Assembly (NCBI GenBank): GCA_002491945.1
Contig: DKWX01000046.1
Coordinates: forward strand, 15,664-70,172
Direction of reading: 5' to 3'
DNA from: Porphyromonadaceae bacterium UBA7141
GTDB taxonomy: Bacteria > Bacteroidota > Bacteroidia > Bacteroidales > Muribaculaceae
Length of the DNA stretch: 54,509 bases
Shown: one piece after another, positions 7,875 to 15,454 of the stretch
Numbering within the stretch: the stretch's first letter is position 1
Layout of the letters: the number at the start of each line of letters is the position of its first letter
The notes under the pieces: generated by a model
What the model was told of the DNA's origin: nothing
What the model saw: only the letters and a program-made list of their open reading frames with translations
Databases searched by the model: none
Position numbers and translations under genes: made by a program

Positions 7875-9017
7875 ATGGACAAACCCAAGAAAAAAGTGAA
7901 TGTGCGCAGCCTGATCAACCGTCATCAGGAGATTTGCGCCCGCATCGATGAGATAGCCGACCTGTGCGAGAGAGAGAACCGCTTCCGCACCGACGCGGAG
8001 ACCTTGGAGTATGAATCCCTCATCCAGGAGGATCAGCTGGTGTGCATGCGCATGCAGTCGGCCCTCGCTCCCGATGCAGACAAGAACCCGAACGCCGCGC
8101 GGGATGCAGTCCGCCTGATGCGCGACAACTACAAGAGCGGCCAGAAGACGGAGATCATCTTCGTGCGCGACCTGATGATGGTCAGCGACGTGGCCAAAGG
8201 GTCCATCATCCCCCTTAACATCCAGGATATCATCAAGCCTCTCGAAGAGGGGTTCATCCTCGACAAGGTAGGTCTGCCGATGCCGACAGGTCTCAAGGGA
8301 GACATCGTATGGCCCGTCTACGAGATGGTCGAGGCCCAGATAGCGGGCGAGGGTGTGGCTCTTTCCGACAAGAAGATCCCCTTCTCCAAGATGCTCGCTC
8401 AGCCGGAGCGCATCGGTATCGCCATTCCGGCCACCAACCAGGCGCTCAACGAGACAGACGGCCTGCTTGAGATGATCATCCGCGAGGTTATGCCCCGCGC
8501 CCTGCGTCAGCTTCTGAACAAGATTATTTTCAGCACCGAGAAAGTGAACAGCGCGACGAATCTCGTCGGCCCCTTCGTCGGCAAAGCTGACACCGCCGTA
8601 GCGCTCAGCGCCGTGCCCACCTTCAAGGAACTCAACGCCGGGATGAAGGCGACGCTCCTGGAGACCGGCATCGACGGGGAGCATCTCTGCTGGGTCATGA
8701 CCAAGAGCATGCAGGCAATTCTCGAAGGCACCCCCGTCAACGAGAAGGGAATCTACATCCCGATGATACAGAACGGACTGCTCTGCGGTCTGCCCGTATA
8801 CACCACCAACTGCCTGCGCTCCGGAGCCGGCGACGAATACATCGGCCTGGGCGACTGGCGCTACCAGCCGATGGGGCTCTTCGGCGCGCTGCGCTTCATA
8901 GTAGACCCCTATTCGCAGGCTCGCAAAGACTGCGTCGACTTCGTGCTTAATGCCGATTACAGCACAAAGACCCTGCGCGACGAGGCCTTCATACTCGGCA
9001 AGGTGGCCGAAGCCTGA
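7875..9017 (+). CDS. Major capsid protein, HK97 fold (380 aa)
   Basis: Residues 1 to about 75 form a charged helical segment (VNVRSLINRHQEICARIDEI) that fits the N-terminal delta/scaffolding domain removed by the protease. The rest shows HK97-type features: VSDVAKGSIIPLNIQDIIKP (about 104-123), IAIPATNQALNETDGLLEM (about 186-204), GEHLCWVMTKSMQAIL and a C-terminal GLFGALRFIVDPYSQARKD (about 336-354). Length and position after the protease are as expected. It would assemble the icosahedral head. Confidence 0.92.
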   Translation: MDKPKKKVNVRSLINRHQEICARIDEIADLCERENRFRTDAETLEYESLIQEDQLVCMRMQSALAPDADKNPNAARDAVRLMRDNYKSGQKTEIIFVRDLMMVSDVAKGSIIPLNIQDIIKPLEEGFILDKVGLPMPTGLKGDIVWPVYEMVEAQIAGEGVALSDKKIPFSKMLAQPERIGIAIPATNQALNETDGLLEMIIREVMPRALRQLLNKIIFSTEKVNSATNLVGPFVGKADTAVALSAVPTFKELNAGMKATLLETGIDGEHLCWVMTKSMQAILEGTPVNEKGIYIPMIQNGLLCGLPVYTTNCLRSGAGDEYIGLGDWRYQPMGLFGALRFIVDPYSQARKDCVDFVLNADYSTKTLRDEAFILGKVAEA

Positions 9018-9070
9018 CAGTGAATTTCTTTTCTGCCATTTTTTTACCGTAAGTTTGTTTGATTGCCGTT

Positions 9071-9415
9071 ATGCCTGAAGTGAGTCTGGAACTCTTTAAG
9101 AAGCACGTCCGCGCCGACGATTTCGCCGACGACGACGAGTATCTGACGCATCTGCTGGCGACAGCGGAGGTGTCAGTGCTGACTTCGACGGCGCGGACAG
9201 CCGACGAGCTCCGGGATCCGGAGACCGGCAGGCTGCCCGCGCCCCTCATCCACGCGATGATGATGCTCGCCGCCCACTGGTACAACCAGCGCGAGAGCGT
9301 CAGCTCCGCGACGATGAGCAGGGTTCCCGACTCACTCCAGGCATTGGTGAAGCCTTACAGACGTCTCGTAAAAACCGACTACAATGCAAGCGGGGAAGAT
9401 GAAATACAGGATTGA
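9071..9415 (+). CDS. Head-tail connector protein (gp6-like, 114 aa)
   Basis: Start ATG 9071 gives MPEVSLELFKKHVRADDFAD. The protein is helical, with DDDEYLTHLLATAEVSVL (about residues 18-35) and HAMMMLAAHWYNQRESV (about 66-82), the typical pattern of gp6-like connector proteins (helical bundle, W-Y-N-x-R-E motif). It is the first gene after capsid, the expected position for the adaptor that docks on the portal. It overlaps the next gene by 32 bases. Confidence 0.85.
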   Translation: MPEVSLELFKKHVRADDFADDDEYLTHLLATAEVSVLTSTARTADELRDPETGRLPAPLIHAMMMLAAHWYNQRESVSSATMSRVPDSLQALVKPYRRLVKTDYNASGEDEIQD

Positions 9416-9704
9416 GATTCTTGAGCCGGTGCAGAAGCGAAACTCCTTCGGGGAGACCGAGCAGACCTACCGCGCGCGCGGCACCGCCCGCGCCGAGAGG
9501 GTGAAGCTGACCGGCGTCAGGAGCGACGAGGTCGGGGAACACTTCCCCGATTACTCCGTGAGATTCAATATCCGCGACGCCCACGTCGTAGAGGAGAACT
9601 GGCGTGTGCGTCAGCTCGGAGGCTACGAATACACCGTGACGAACATCATCCCCAACCGCGACCGCGGCATGCTTACTCTGATATGCGAGCGCGTTAATCT
9701 CTGA
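9384..9704 (+). CDS. Head closure / head-tail adaptor protein (106 aa)
   Basis: A beta-rich protein with MKYRIEILEPVQKRNSFGET at residues 6-25, then RARGTARAERVKLTG and a C-terminal EYTVTNIIPNRDRGMLTLIC. This matches the SPP1 gp16 / HK97 gp7-like head-tail joining family (PF05521-like). ATG 9399 (MKYRIEIL) is an alternative start; 9384 is kept because the overlap with the preceding gene is common in this module. Role: closes the head after packaging and forms the interface to the tail. Confidence 0.85.
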   Translation: MQAGKMKYRIEILEPVQKRNSFGETEQTYRARGTARAERVKLTGVRSDEVGEHFPDYSVRFNIRDAHVVEENWRVRQLGGYEYTVTNIIPNRDRGMLTLICERVNL

Positions 9705-9709
9705 ATGAT

Positions 9710-10237
9710 ATGGACCCGAACCTCAGCTACGACGACCGCCGGCTGCGCAGACTCTTCGCGGAGTTCGAGCCGAAGCAACGCCGCAAGGTGTTCAGGGATG
9801 CCTTCCGCCGCACCGGCAACAAGGTGCGCAAGGTGGCCCGCCGGAACCTTAGGGGGACGAAGCTGCACAACGCCGCAAAGATGACGCGGAACGTACGCCT
9901 GGTGGTATTCAAGAGAGACGCCGGATTCCGTGTGACGGCGGCCGGACTGAAGTTCAAGAGAAACACCATGCACCGCAACCGCCGGGGAAAGGAGAGACCC
10001 GTGCTCCAATGGGCCGAACCCGGGACCTCTCCCCGCTACTCCGGGAAACAGCGCGGACGCCCCGGACGCAGACGGAGCGAGACGCTTCCCTCGTCAAGAC
10101 GCTACCGGGGACGTATGCCTCGCTACGGATTCATCGAGAAGACGCGCATGCAGGTCGAGGGCACGATAGGAGCGGAACTGCAAAAAGAGATCAACTTACA
10201 GGTAGACGCAATAGCCAGAAAATATGGATGCAGCTAA
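9710..10237 (+). CDS. HK97 gp10-like head-tail / tail completion protein (175 aa)
   Basis: A strongly basic protein. RRKVFRDAFRRTGNKVRKVA (about residues 24-43) and the end RYGFIEKTRMQVEGTIG (about 142-158) match the HK97 gp10 pattern, whose C-terminus usually contains a P-x-F-hydrophobic motif before the last helix. The middle is Arg-rich and low complexity. It starts five bases after the closure gene and overlaps the next gene by 14 bases. Role: tail-end neck component. Confidence 0.75.
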   Translation: MDPNLSYDDRRLRRLFAEFEPKQRRKVFRDAFRRTGNKVRKVARRNLRGTKLHNAAKMTRNVRLVVFKRDAGFRVTAAGLKFKRNTMHRNRRGKERPVLQWAEPGTSPRYSGKQRGRPGRRRSETLPSSRRYRGRMPRYGFIEKTRMQVEGTIGAELQKEINLQVDAIARKYGCS

Positions 10238-10643
10238 GCCAGCCACATTGCCGAAATCATCACTGAGCGCAGGGGAGATTCTATGTGAGGTGCTGATGAA
10301 TTCCCCGGTAGCGGGGAAGGTGAACGACATTTATCCGGTCGTGCAGGATTTCGCCACGCTCCCCTATATCGTATACCGCAGGTCGGGGTTCGAGGATACC
10401 CGGCAGAAGGGTATTCTTCATAACGACTCCGTCAACATGGAGGTGTTGTGCATCTCGCAGCACTACGGGGAGGGTGTGGCGATTGCCGAACTCGTGCGGG
10501 AAGCTCTCGACGGAGTGTCGGCGCGGAGTGAATCACTGGAGATGCGCTCCTGCGTGCTTACCGACGCCGACGAAGACTGGACCGACGACGCATACGTGCA
10601 GAGGCTTGTGTTCACCCTGCGCATAACCCCGAATAATAAGTAA
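10224..10643 (+). CDS. Tail completion protein, DUF3168-like (139 aa)
   Basis: Begins MDAAKPATLPKSSLSAGEIL. DUF3168-type features are LPYIVYRRSG (about residues 47-56), EVLCISQHYGEGVAIAELVR (about 73-92) and a C-terminal DDAYVQRLVFTLRI (about 121-134). Such proteins cap the tail tube at the head interface. Its stop codon lies within an inverted repeat at 10637-10668. It is followed 47 bases later by the tail tube gene, the usual order. Confidence 0.8.
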   Translation: MDAAKPATLPKSSLSAGEILCEVLMNSPVAGKVNDIYPVVQDFATLPYIVYRRSGFEDTRQKGILHNDSVNMEVLCISQHYGEGVAIAELVREALDGVSARSESLEMRSCVLTDADEDWTDDAYVQRLVFTLRITPNNK

Positions 10644-10668
10644 GTGTCCAAATCTGAACACTTACTTA
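10637..10668 (+). repeat. Perfect 11-bp inverted repeat over the stop codon
   Basis: TAAGTAAGTGT at 10637-10647 and ACACTTACTTA at 10658-10668 form a perfect 11-bp stem with a ten-base loop. The DUF3168 stop codon (10641-10643) sits in the left arm. The arm is nearly identical to the ends of the chromosomal palindromic elements near 34852, 44024 and 52371. There is no T-run, so it is a poor intrinsic terminator. Confidence 0.6.
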
Positions 10669-10690
10669 ACCGAATTTAAATCTGAGAAAT

Positions 10691-11185
10691 ATGGCAACAT
10701 CCACCACCGCAACAACCACCACCACAAAGACCGGATACTGCAACGGCAGCGATATGCTCCTCTACGTAGGAGACAAAGCGGCCGGCCATTGTACCACACA
10801 CACCACAACGATGACTTCCGAGACAAAAGAGCGTCAGGTAAAACCCGTGGCCACGGCTCCCATCACAAAGGCACTCTTCAAAGGGAAGGGAGTCATCGGG
10901 CTTTCGTATACCATCTCATCCGAGGGCCTCGTGTTCTACGGCGAGACAGAATCGGGTTTCAAGGCTTTCTTCAAAGCGTGGAAAGCCGGAGAGAGCATCA
11001 CCGTGAAGTGCATGGAGCGCGGGGATTCCGCCAGGCCCTATCTCGTCGGCAAGTGCGTCATCACAAGCCTTGAGCGCACGGATCCCGCCAACGACGACTC
11101 CACCTACAGCGTGACGCTTGAGAACGACGGCGCTCCCGATACCCTTGACGAATCTGCAATCACTGAAACGACTCCCTCCGCATGA
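10691..11185 (+). CDS. Major tail tube protein (164 aa)
   Basis: The Thr-rich N-terminus (MATSTTATTTTTKTGYCNGS) is followed by DMLLYVGDKAAGHCTTHTTT, a tail-tube N-terminal pattern, then ISYTIS-like GLSYTISSEGLVFYGETESG and a C-terminal YSVTLENDG before DTLDES. This is the TP901-1/Bacteroides-phage type major tail protein that polymerises into the non-contractile tail tube. No sheath gene follows, so the phage is siphovirus-like. It overlaps the chaperone gene by four bases. Confidence 0.85.
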   Translation: MATSTTATTTTTKTGYCNGSDMLLYVGDKAAGHCTTHTTTMTSETKERQVKPVATAPITKALFKGKGVIGLSYTISSEGLVFYGETESGFKAFFKAWKAGESITVKCMERGDSARPYLVGKCVITSLERTDPANDDSTYSVTLENDGAPDTLDESAITETTPSA

Positions 11186-11502
11186 ACATGAACATACCGA
11201 TAAACGGAGAGCAGTATCCTTGCTCTCCCTCCATGGGAGCCATGCTCCGGTTCAAAAAAGAGACTGGCAAAGAGGTGACGGAAATCGACTCCGGGAGCGT
11301 TTCGGAACTCTGCGTCTACCTCTACTGCTGCGTCGCGTCGGCCTGCCATCGCGAGGGAAAGGAATTCAACCTCTCCCTGATGGACTTCGCCGACCGCGTG
11401 ACTCCCGAAGACATGGCCGGGTGGCAGCGCTCGATCATGGCCCCTGTGGCCGATGAGGATGAAGTCGAAAAAAAAAGTCAGCCGGCATCCGCGAGCTCTT
11501 AG
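11182..11502 (+). CDS. Tail assembly chaperone, short form (gpG-like, 106 aa)
   Basis: The zero-frame product begins MNMNIPINGEQYPCSPSMG and ends SQPASASS. It has a helical body (GAMLRFKKETGKEVTEID, and LMDFADRVTPEDMAGWQRS). Located between tail tube and tape measure, the standard place for the gpG/gpGT pair that holds the tape measure protein during tail assembly. It overlaps the tail tube gene by four bases (ATGA). The long form by frameshift is listed separately. Confidence 0.85.
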   Translation: MNMNIPINGEQYPCSPSMGAMLRFKKETGKEVTEIDSGSVSELCVYLYCCVASACHREGKEFNLSLMDFADRVTPEDMAGWQRSIMAPVADEDEVEKKSQPASASS

Positions 11503-11819
11503 GCGTGGCCATAGGGTGCATCGGCATGAGCCTCGATGATTTCTGCCGGTGCTACTGTGAGGAATTCGAGGCCATATGCCATGCGTGGTCGGATATGCGC
11601 GAAGGAGAAAACCGCGACAACTGGGAACGCATGCGCATGTTGGCCTCGATAACCATTTCCCCCCACGTCAAGAAGCCGATTCCCCCGAAGAAGCTGATTC
11701 CCCTTCCGTGGGACAAGGAGAATCCGGAGAAGCCGGAGCGTGATGATCTGACGATTGAGCAGCGTCGGGCGCGGGCCGAGGAGATGCTGAGGAGGATAGA
11801 GGGGATTCCTCAACCGTGA
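11182..11819 (+). CDS. Tail assembly chaperone, frameshifted long form (gpGT-like)
   Basis: After -1 slippage at the A9 run the product continues as EKKKSAGIRELLGVAIGCIG and then MSLDDFCRCYCEEFEAIC to RIEGIPQP, about 212 residues in total. The second half has no convincing independent start: its ORF begins only after a stretch that is clearly coding in the -1 frame. A G/G-T frameshift between tail tube and tape measure is a conserved feature of siphophages; the T domain binds the tape measure. The C-terminal KPERDDLTIEQRRARAEEML is a helical tail. Assignment is from synteny and the slip site. Confidence 0.85.
11469..11477 (+). other. -1 programmed frameshift site in the tail chaperone
   Basis: A run of nine A (11468-11476) followed by G provides slippery A_AAA_AAA at 11469-11475 in the zero frame (GAA AAA AAA AGT). 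After a -1 slip the frame reads AAG TCA GCC and runs open to 11819. The zero frame stops at 11500-11502, only eight codons later. Confidence 0.85.
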
Positions 11820-11961
11820 TTGAGATTTCCAGTTTTCGGGGATCTTTCATCGCCTTTACATCCTCCTTATACATTTTACAAATGCCCATTAATGATCCAA
11901 TCCCCAGGAGTGAGATTATCACTCCCAGTGATATGCCCAGGATTGTCTGAAAAGTTTCCAT
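11668..11961 (-). CDS. Possible small antisense membrane protein (97 aa)
   Basis: On the minus strand a protein begins METFQTILGISLGVIISLLG with one clear membrane span (about residues 7-27) followed by CKMYKEDVKAMKDPRKLEI. These first ~48 codons exactly fill the 184-base gap between tail chaperone and tape measure, where no plus-strand gene exists. The last ~50 codons are Ser/Pro-rich and lie antisense to the chaperone, so that part may be non-functional. No good promoter or ribosome-binding site was seen. Could be a moron-type membrane protein; confidence is low. Confidence 0.4.
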   Translation of the reverse strand: METFQTILGISLGVIISLLGIGSLMGICKMYKEDVKAMKDPRKLEISITVEESPLSSSASPRPAPDAAQSSDHHAPASPDSPCPTEGESASSGESAS

Positions 11962-12003
11962 GCGCGAACTATTTTATCTGTATAACGTAAAAAACAAACA
12001 AAA

Positions 12004-15000
12004 ATGGCACAACGGACCGTAGGAATTAATTTTGTCATATCCCGAGGCTCAGACGGACTACGGAGGTTGACCGTAGACGCCGAAGGTCTACGCTGTGCCA
12101 TGAGAGAGACTTTGAGGGTAACGGATAGCTTTCAGCAAAAAGTTCTGACATTATCCTCTTTGTCCAATAGCGTACAGGCCTTCGCAAATTCCTTCTCCCA
12201 GCTTAGTTCCACACTCGGCAATCTGACGCAGGACTACTCCACCTTCTCCGCCGCCATGAAGGCCGCCAACACGATGGCCGGCAAAGGAGCCGGGGATTTC
12301 GCAAAGCTGAAAGGGCAGGTGTCCGAGCTTGCCAGGGAGGTCCCCGTAACGCGTGATCTTCTTGCCAACGGCCTGTATCAGGTGATCTCCAACGGAGTGC
12401 CTGAGGATGACTGGATATCCTTCCTGCGCGATTCCGCGCGCTCGGCCACCGGCGGCATAGCCGACCTGAACAAAGTGGTCGGCGTGACCTCGACCGTGAT
12501 CAAGAACTACGGCCTCGAATGGAATGCCGCCGGCGCCATTCAGGACAAGATCCAGCTGACCGCCAAGAACGGAGTGACCTCGTTCGAGCAGCTCTCCGAC
12601 GCACTGCCGCAAGTGACGGGTACCGCCGCCACATTAGGGGTGAGCATCGATGAGCTGATGGCATCCTTCGCCACGCTGACGGGGGTATCGGGCAACACGG
12701 CGGAGGTCGGCACGCAGCTTGCCGCGATCTTCACGGCACTGGTCAAGCCGAGCAGCGAGGCCACCAAGATGGCGGCAGAGATGGGGATTCAGTTCGACGC
12801 CGCCGCCATCAAGGCCTCCGGAGGATTCGAGGCGTTCCTTCAATCACTCGACAGGAGCATCAAGGCTTACTCCGCAGCCTCCGGCGTGCTGGAGCAGGAG
12901 GTGTACGGCAAGCTGTTCGGGTCTGCCGAATCACTGCGCGCCCTCGTTCCGCTGCAGGGTGAGCTCGCGGGCAAATTCTCCGAGAACGTAGCGGCGATGA
13001 AGGGGAGCGCCGGCACGATGGACGCAGCCTTTTCCGAGATGGCAAGCATCGGGGATGCGGCCACCCAGCTGATGAAAAACAAATTCGCGGAACTGACCGA
13101 CGGCGTCGCGGCGCTCGCCGCGCAGGCCACTCCCGTGATCAACTTCTCTTCTGCGGTGCTGACCTCAGCGTCGAGTGTCGTGATTCTTGCCCATGGACTC
13201 GCGGCTCTGAACGTGAGCCAGAAAGCGGCAGTGCTGTGGCAGGGGATACTGACTGCAGGCACGGTGCTGTATCATCGCACGGCCATCACGACAACGGCGG
13301 TGCTCCGGACACTCACAGCCGGATTCAAGGGGGCGTCGGCAGGCGCCACGACTCTCTCCGTGGCTCTGCGCGGAATGCTGGCGGCTACCGGCATAGGACT
13401 CGCGATATGGGCGATTGTGGAGGCCGTCAGTTACCTGACCTCGAAATCGGATGAGGCCACCGACGCCACCGACCGCCTGGCCGATGCCGAGCGCAGAGCG
13501 AAAGAGGAGGGGGAGAAGCTTGAAGAGATGCGTCGGCGCGAAGCATCCACGTTTGAAGATCTGCGGTCGAAGCTCACTCAGGAGATCGCCATGCTCAAGA
13601 ACTTCAAGGGGACACAGCAGGAGGAGATCTCCACCGTCAACCGTCTGAACTCCACATATGGCACGACGATGGGCTACTTCTCCTCCGTACAGGACTGGTA
13701 CAAGACTCTTGTGGCCAACAGCGAGGCATATTGCAAGCAGATGATAATCGAGGCGCGCACGCGCCGGTTGGCCGACCAGATAGCCGCCAAGGATCAGACC
13801 ATACATGATATTGCTTACGATGAATACGGCAACGCCAGGAAATACAGTACAGCCAAAAAGACTCAGCGCAAATCCACCATGGCCACCGCCCCTAATGGGA
13901 TGGCCTACCTCGCGTCGGAGATCGTAGAGCTGCCATCTGATCTTGAACGCGCCAATACTCTGATCGCAGACGAGCGCAAGAAGCGCGCCGCCCTCCAGAA
14001 GCAGCTCGACGATGCGGCCAAAGAACGTGCAGCGATCAAGATGCCGGTCATGGGCTCGAAGACCAATCCGAATGCTCCCCGGGGGACGTCGGGAGGCTCC
14101 GGCAAGAACGGCAAGAGCGGCACCGGCAAGAACGAACCGGTGTGGACCAAGGCTCCCGAGACATTGCGGCAGTATCAGGACAATATCGACATACTCAACA
14201 AGAAGCTGCAGGATGCCACCATCGAAAGCGCTGTGCTGATCAATCAACAGAAACAAGTTTTCGAGAAGGAGGCCGACGCGATACGCAACGCAGGTGTGGA
14301 GACCGAAAAAACAGGGGCGAAATGGCATGAGCATGCCGCGACCCTCAAGGAGGTGACCGACAATCTAAGCGTGCTCAACGATCAGCTTCAGACCGCCACG
14401 AAGGACAAAGCCCCGGAAATCAACCGCCAGATAGAGCAGTATGAAGCTATGGCCGAAGCTCTGCGAAATGCCGGCAGACCTGGCAAAGAGTCAAACAAAA
14501 GCCTGAACAAAGAGGCGAAAACGCTTAAGGAAATCACCTCCAATATAACCTGTCTTCAGGAGGAACTTGATAACGCATCGGTCGAGGAGGCCGCCAGTCT
14601 CAACCGCCAGATAGCTCTCTGGGAGAAAAAGGCCGACGCCATACGCAATGCGGGGGCCGAGGGTAAAGACTGGGGGGATGCTATGGGTGAGGCGTGGAAC
14701 AATGTCAAAGGTGTGGCCGGAGGCGTGAAGACTCTCTCGGGTGCGCTTGATGACAACGCCAACGCATGGGAGCGGCTCTCCGGTCTTGTAGACGGATTCC
14801 TGCAGATCTTCGAGGGAATCCGTAAGGTAATCGACATGATCGACACGATGACGGGCGCCACGCATGCTCTCACGCTGGCCAAGAGCATGGAGAATGCCGC
14901 CACGGAGCAGGGGACGGCAGACGTCGCCGCCAACACCGGAGCGACCATGGCCAACACCGGGGCGGCAGTGGCCAACACCGCCGCGAAATCGGGGGAAGCG

Positions 15001-15441
15001 GTGGCGGGAGCTACTGCAAGCGGCGCCAAGCTGGCCTTCCCGTTCAATCTCGTGGCCATCGCTGCAGGCATAGCGGCGGTGGCTGGGGCTCTGGCCCTCG
15101 TCGGGTCATTCGCGACGGGAGGTATCGTAGGGGGAGGCTCTCCGAGCGGCGACAAGCTCCTGGCGCGTGTGAACTCCGGAGAGATGATACTGAACAATCA
15201 GCAGCAGCGCCGCCTCTTCAACCTCCTCGACGGCAAAGGCACGGTAAGAGGAGTCGGCGCTCCGGAGCTGAATGTGGTGAAACCATCCGTTGCCGATCTG
15301 CGCGGAGCGCTGCATGGAGCCAACAGCCTCAACGGCGCCACCGTGAGATTCGAGATCGACGGGCGCAAGCTGGTGGGGGTGATAGCCAACGAGACCCGCA
15401 TCGGGAGCAAGAGCGGCAGGAAGACCAACATAATAATCTGA
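12004..15441 (+). CDS. Tail tape measure protein (1145 aa)
   Basis: Sets tail length and probably leaves with the DNA at infection. The N-terminal TP901-type core spans about residues 75-365 (VPVTRDLLANGLYQVIS, TAATLGVSIDELMASFATLT, FLQSLDRSIKAYS). Hydrophobic stretches lie at about 385-480 and 1015-1045. A helical region at about 720-890 contains three ~60-residue repeats, each with DN/SN-I-x-x-L and EADAIRNAG-like ends (14170, 14360, 14540). A C-terminal FATGGIVGGGSPSGDKL motif (about 1036-1052) is typical of tape measures. Start ATG 12004 follows an A-rich leader. It is the longest tail gene except the fibre, consistent with a medium-long tail. Confidence 0.92.
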   Translation: MAQRTVGINFVISRGSDGLRRLTVDAEGLRCAMRETLRVTDSFQQKVLTLSSLSNSVQAFANSFSQLSSTLGNLTQDYSTFSAAMKAANTMAGKGAGDFAKLKGQVSELAREVPVTRDLLANGLYQVISNGVPEDDWISFLRDSARSATGGIADLNKVVGVTSTVIKNYGLEWNAAGAIQDKIQLTAKNGVTSFEQLSDALPQVTGTAATLGVSIDELMASFATLTGVSGNTAEVGTQLAAIFTALVKPSSEATKMAAEMGIQFDAAAIKASGGFEAFLQSLDRSIKAYSAASGVLEQEVYGKLFGSAESLRALVPLQGELAGKFSENVAAMKGSAGTMDAAFSEMASIGDAATQLMKNKFAELTDGVAALAAQATPVINFSSAVLTSASSVVILAHGLAALNVSQKAAVLWQGILTAGTVLYHRTAITTTAVLRTLTAGFKGASAGATTLSVALRGMLAATGIGLAIWAIVEAVSYLTSKSDEATDATDRLADAERRAKEEGEKLEEMRRREASTFEDLRSKLTQEIAMLKNFKGTQQEEISTVNRLNSTYGTTMGYFSSVQDWYKTLVANSEAYCKQMIIEARTRRLADQIAAKDQTIHDIAYDEYGNARKYSTAKKTQRKSTMATAPNGMAYLASEIVELPSDLERANTLIADERKKRAALQKQLDDAAKERAAIKMPVMGSKTNPNAPRGTSGGSGKNGKSGTGKNEPVWTKAPETLRQYQDNIDILNKKLQDATIESAVLINQQKQVFEKEADAIRNAGVETEKTGAKWHEHAATLKEVTDNLSVLNDQLQTATKDKAPEINRQIEQYEAMAEALRNAGRPGKESNKSLNKEAKTLKEITSNITCLQEELDNASVEEAASLNRQIALWEKKADAIRNAGAEGKDWGDAMGEAWNNVKGVAGGVKTLSGALDDNANAWERLSGLVDGFLQIFEGIRKVIDMIDTMTGATHALTLAKSMENAATEQGTADVAANTGATMANTGAAVANTAAKSGEAVAGATASGAKLAFPFNLVAIAAGIAAVAGALALVGSFATGGIVGGGSPSGDKLLARVNSGEMILNNQQQRRLFNLLDGKGTVRGVGAPELNVVKPSVADLRGALHGANSLNGATVRFEIDGRKLVGVIANETRIGSKSGRKTNIII

Positions 15442-15454
15442 TACGATATAACGC

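Noticed and set aside
12151..12612. Long antisense frames over the tape measure, fibre and host genes.
   Set aside because: They follow the codon bias of the real gene on the other strand, have no start signals and no recognisable domains.
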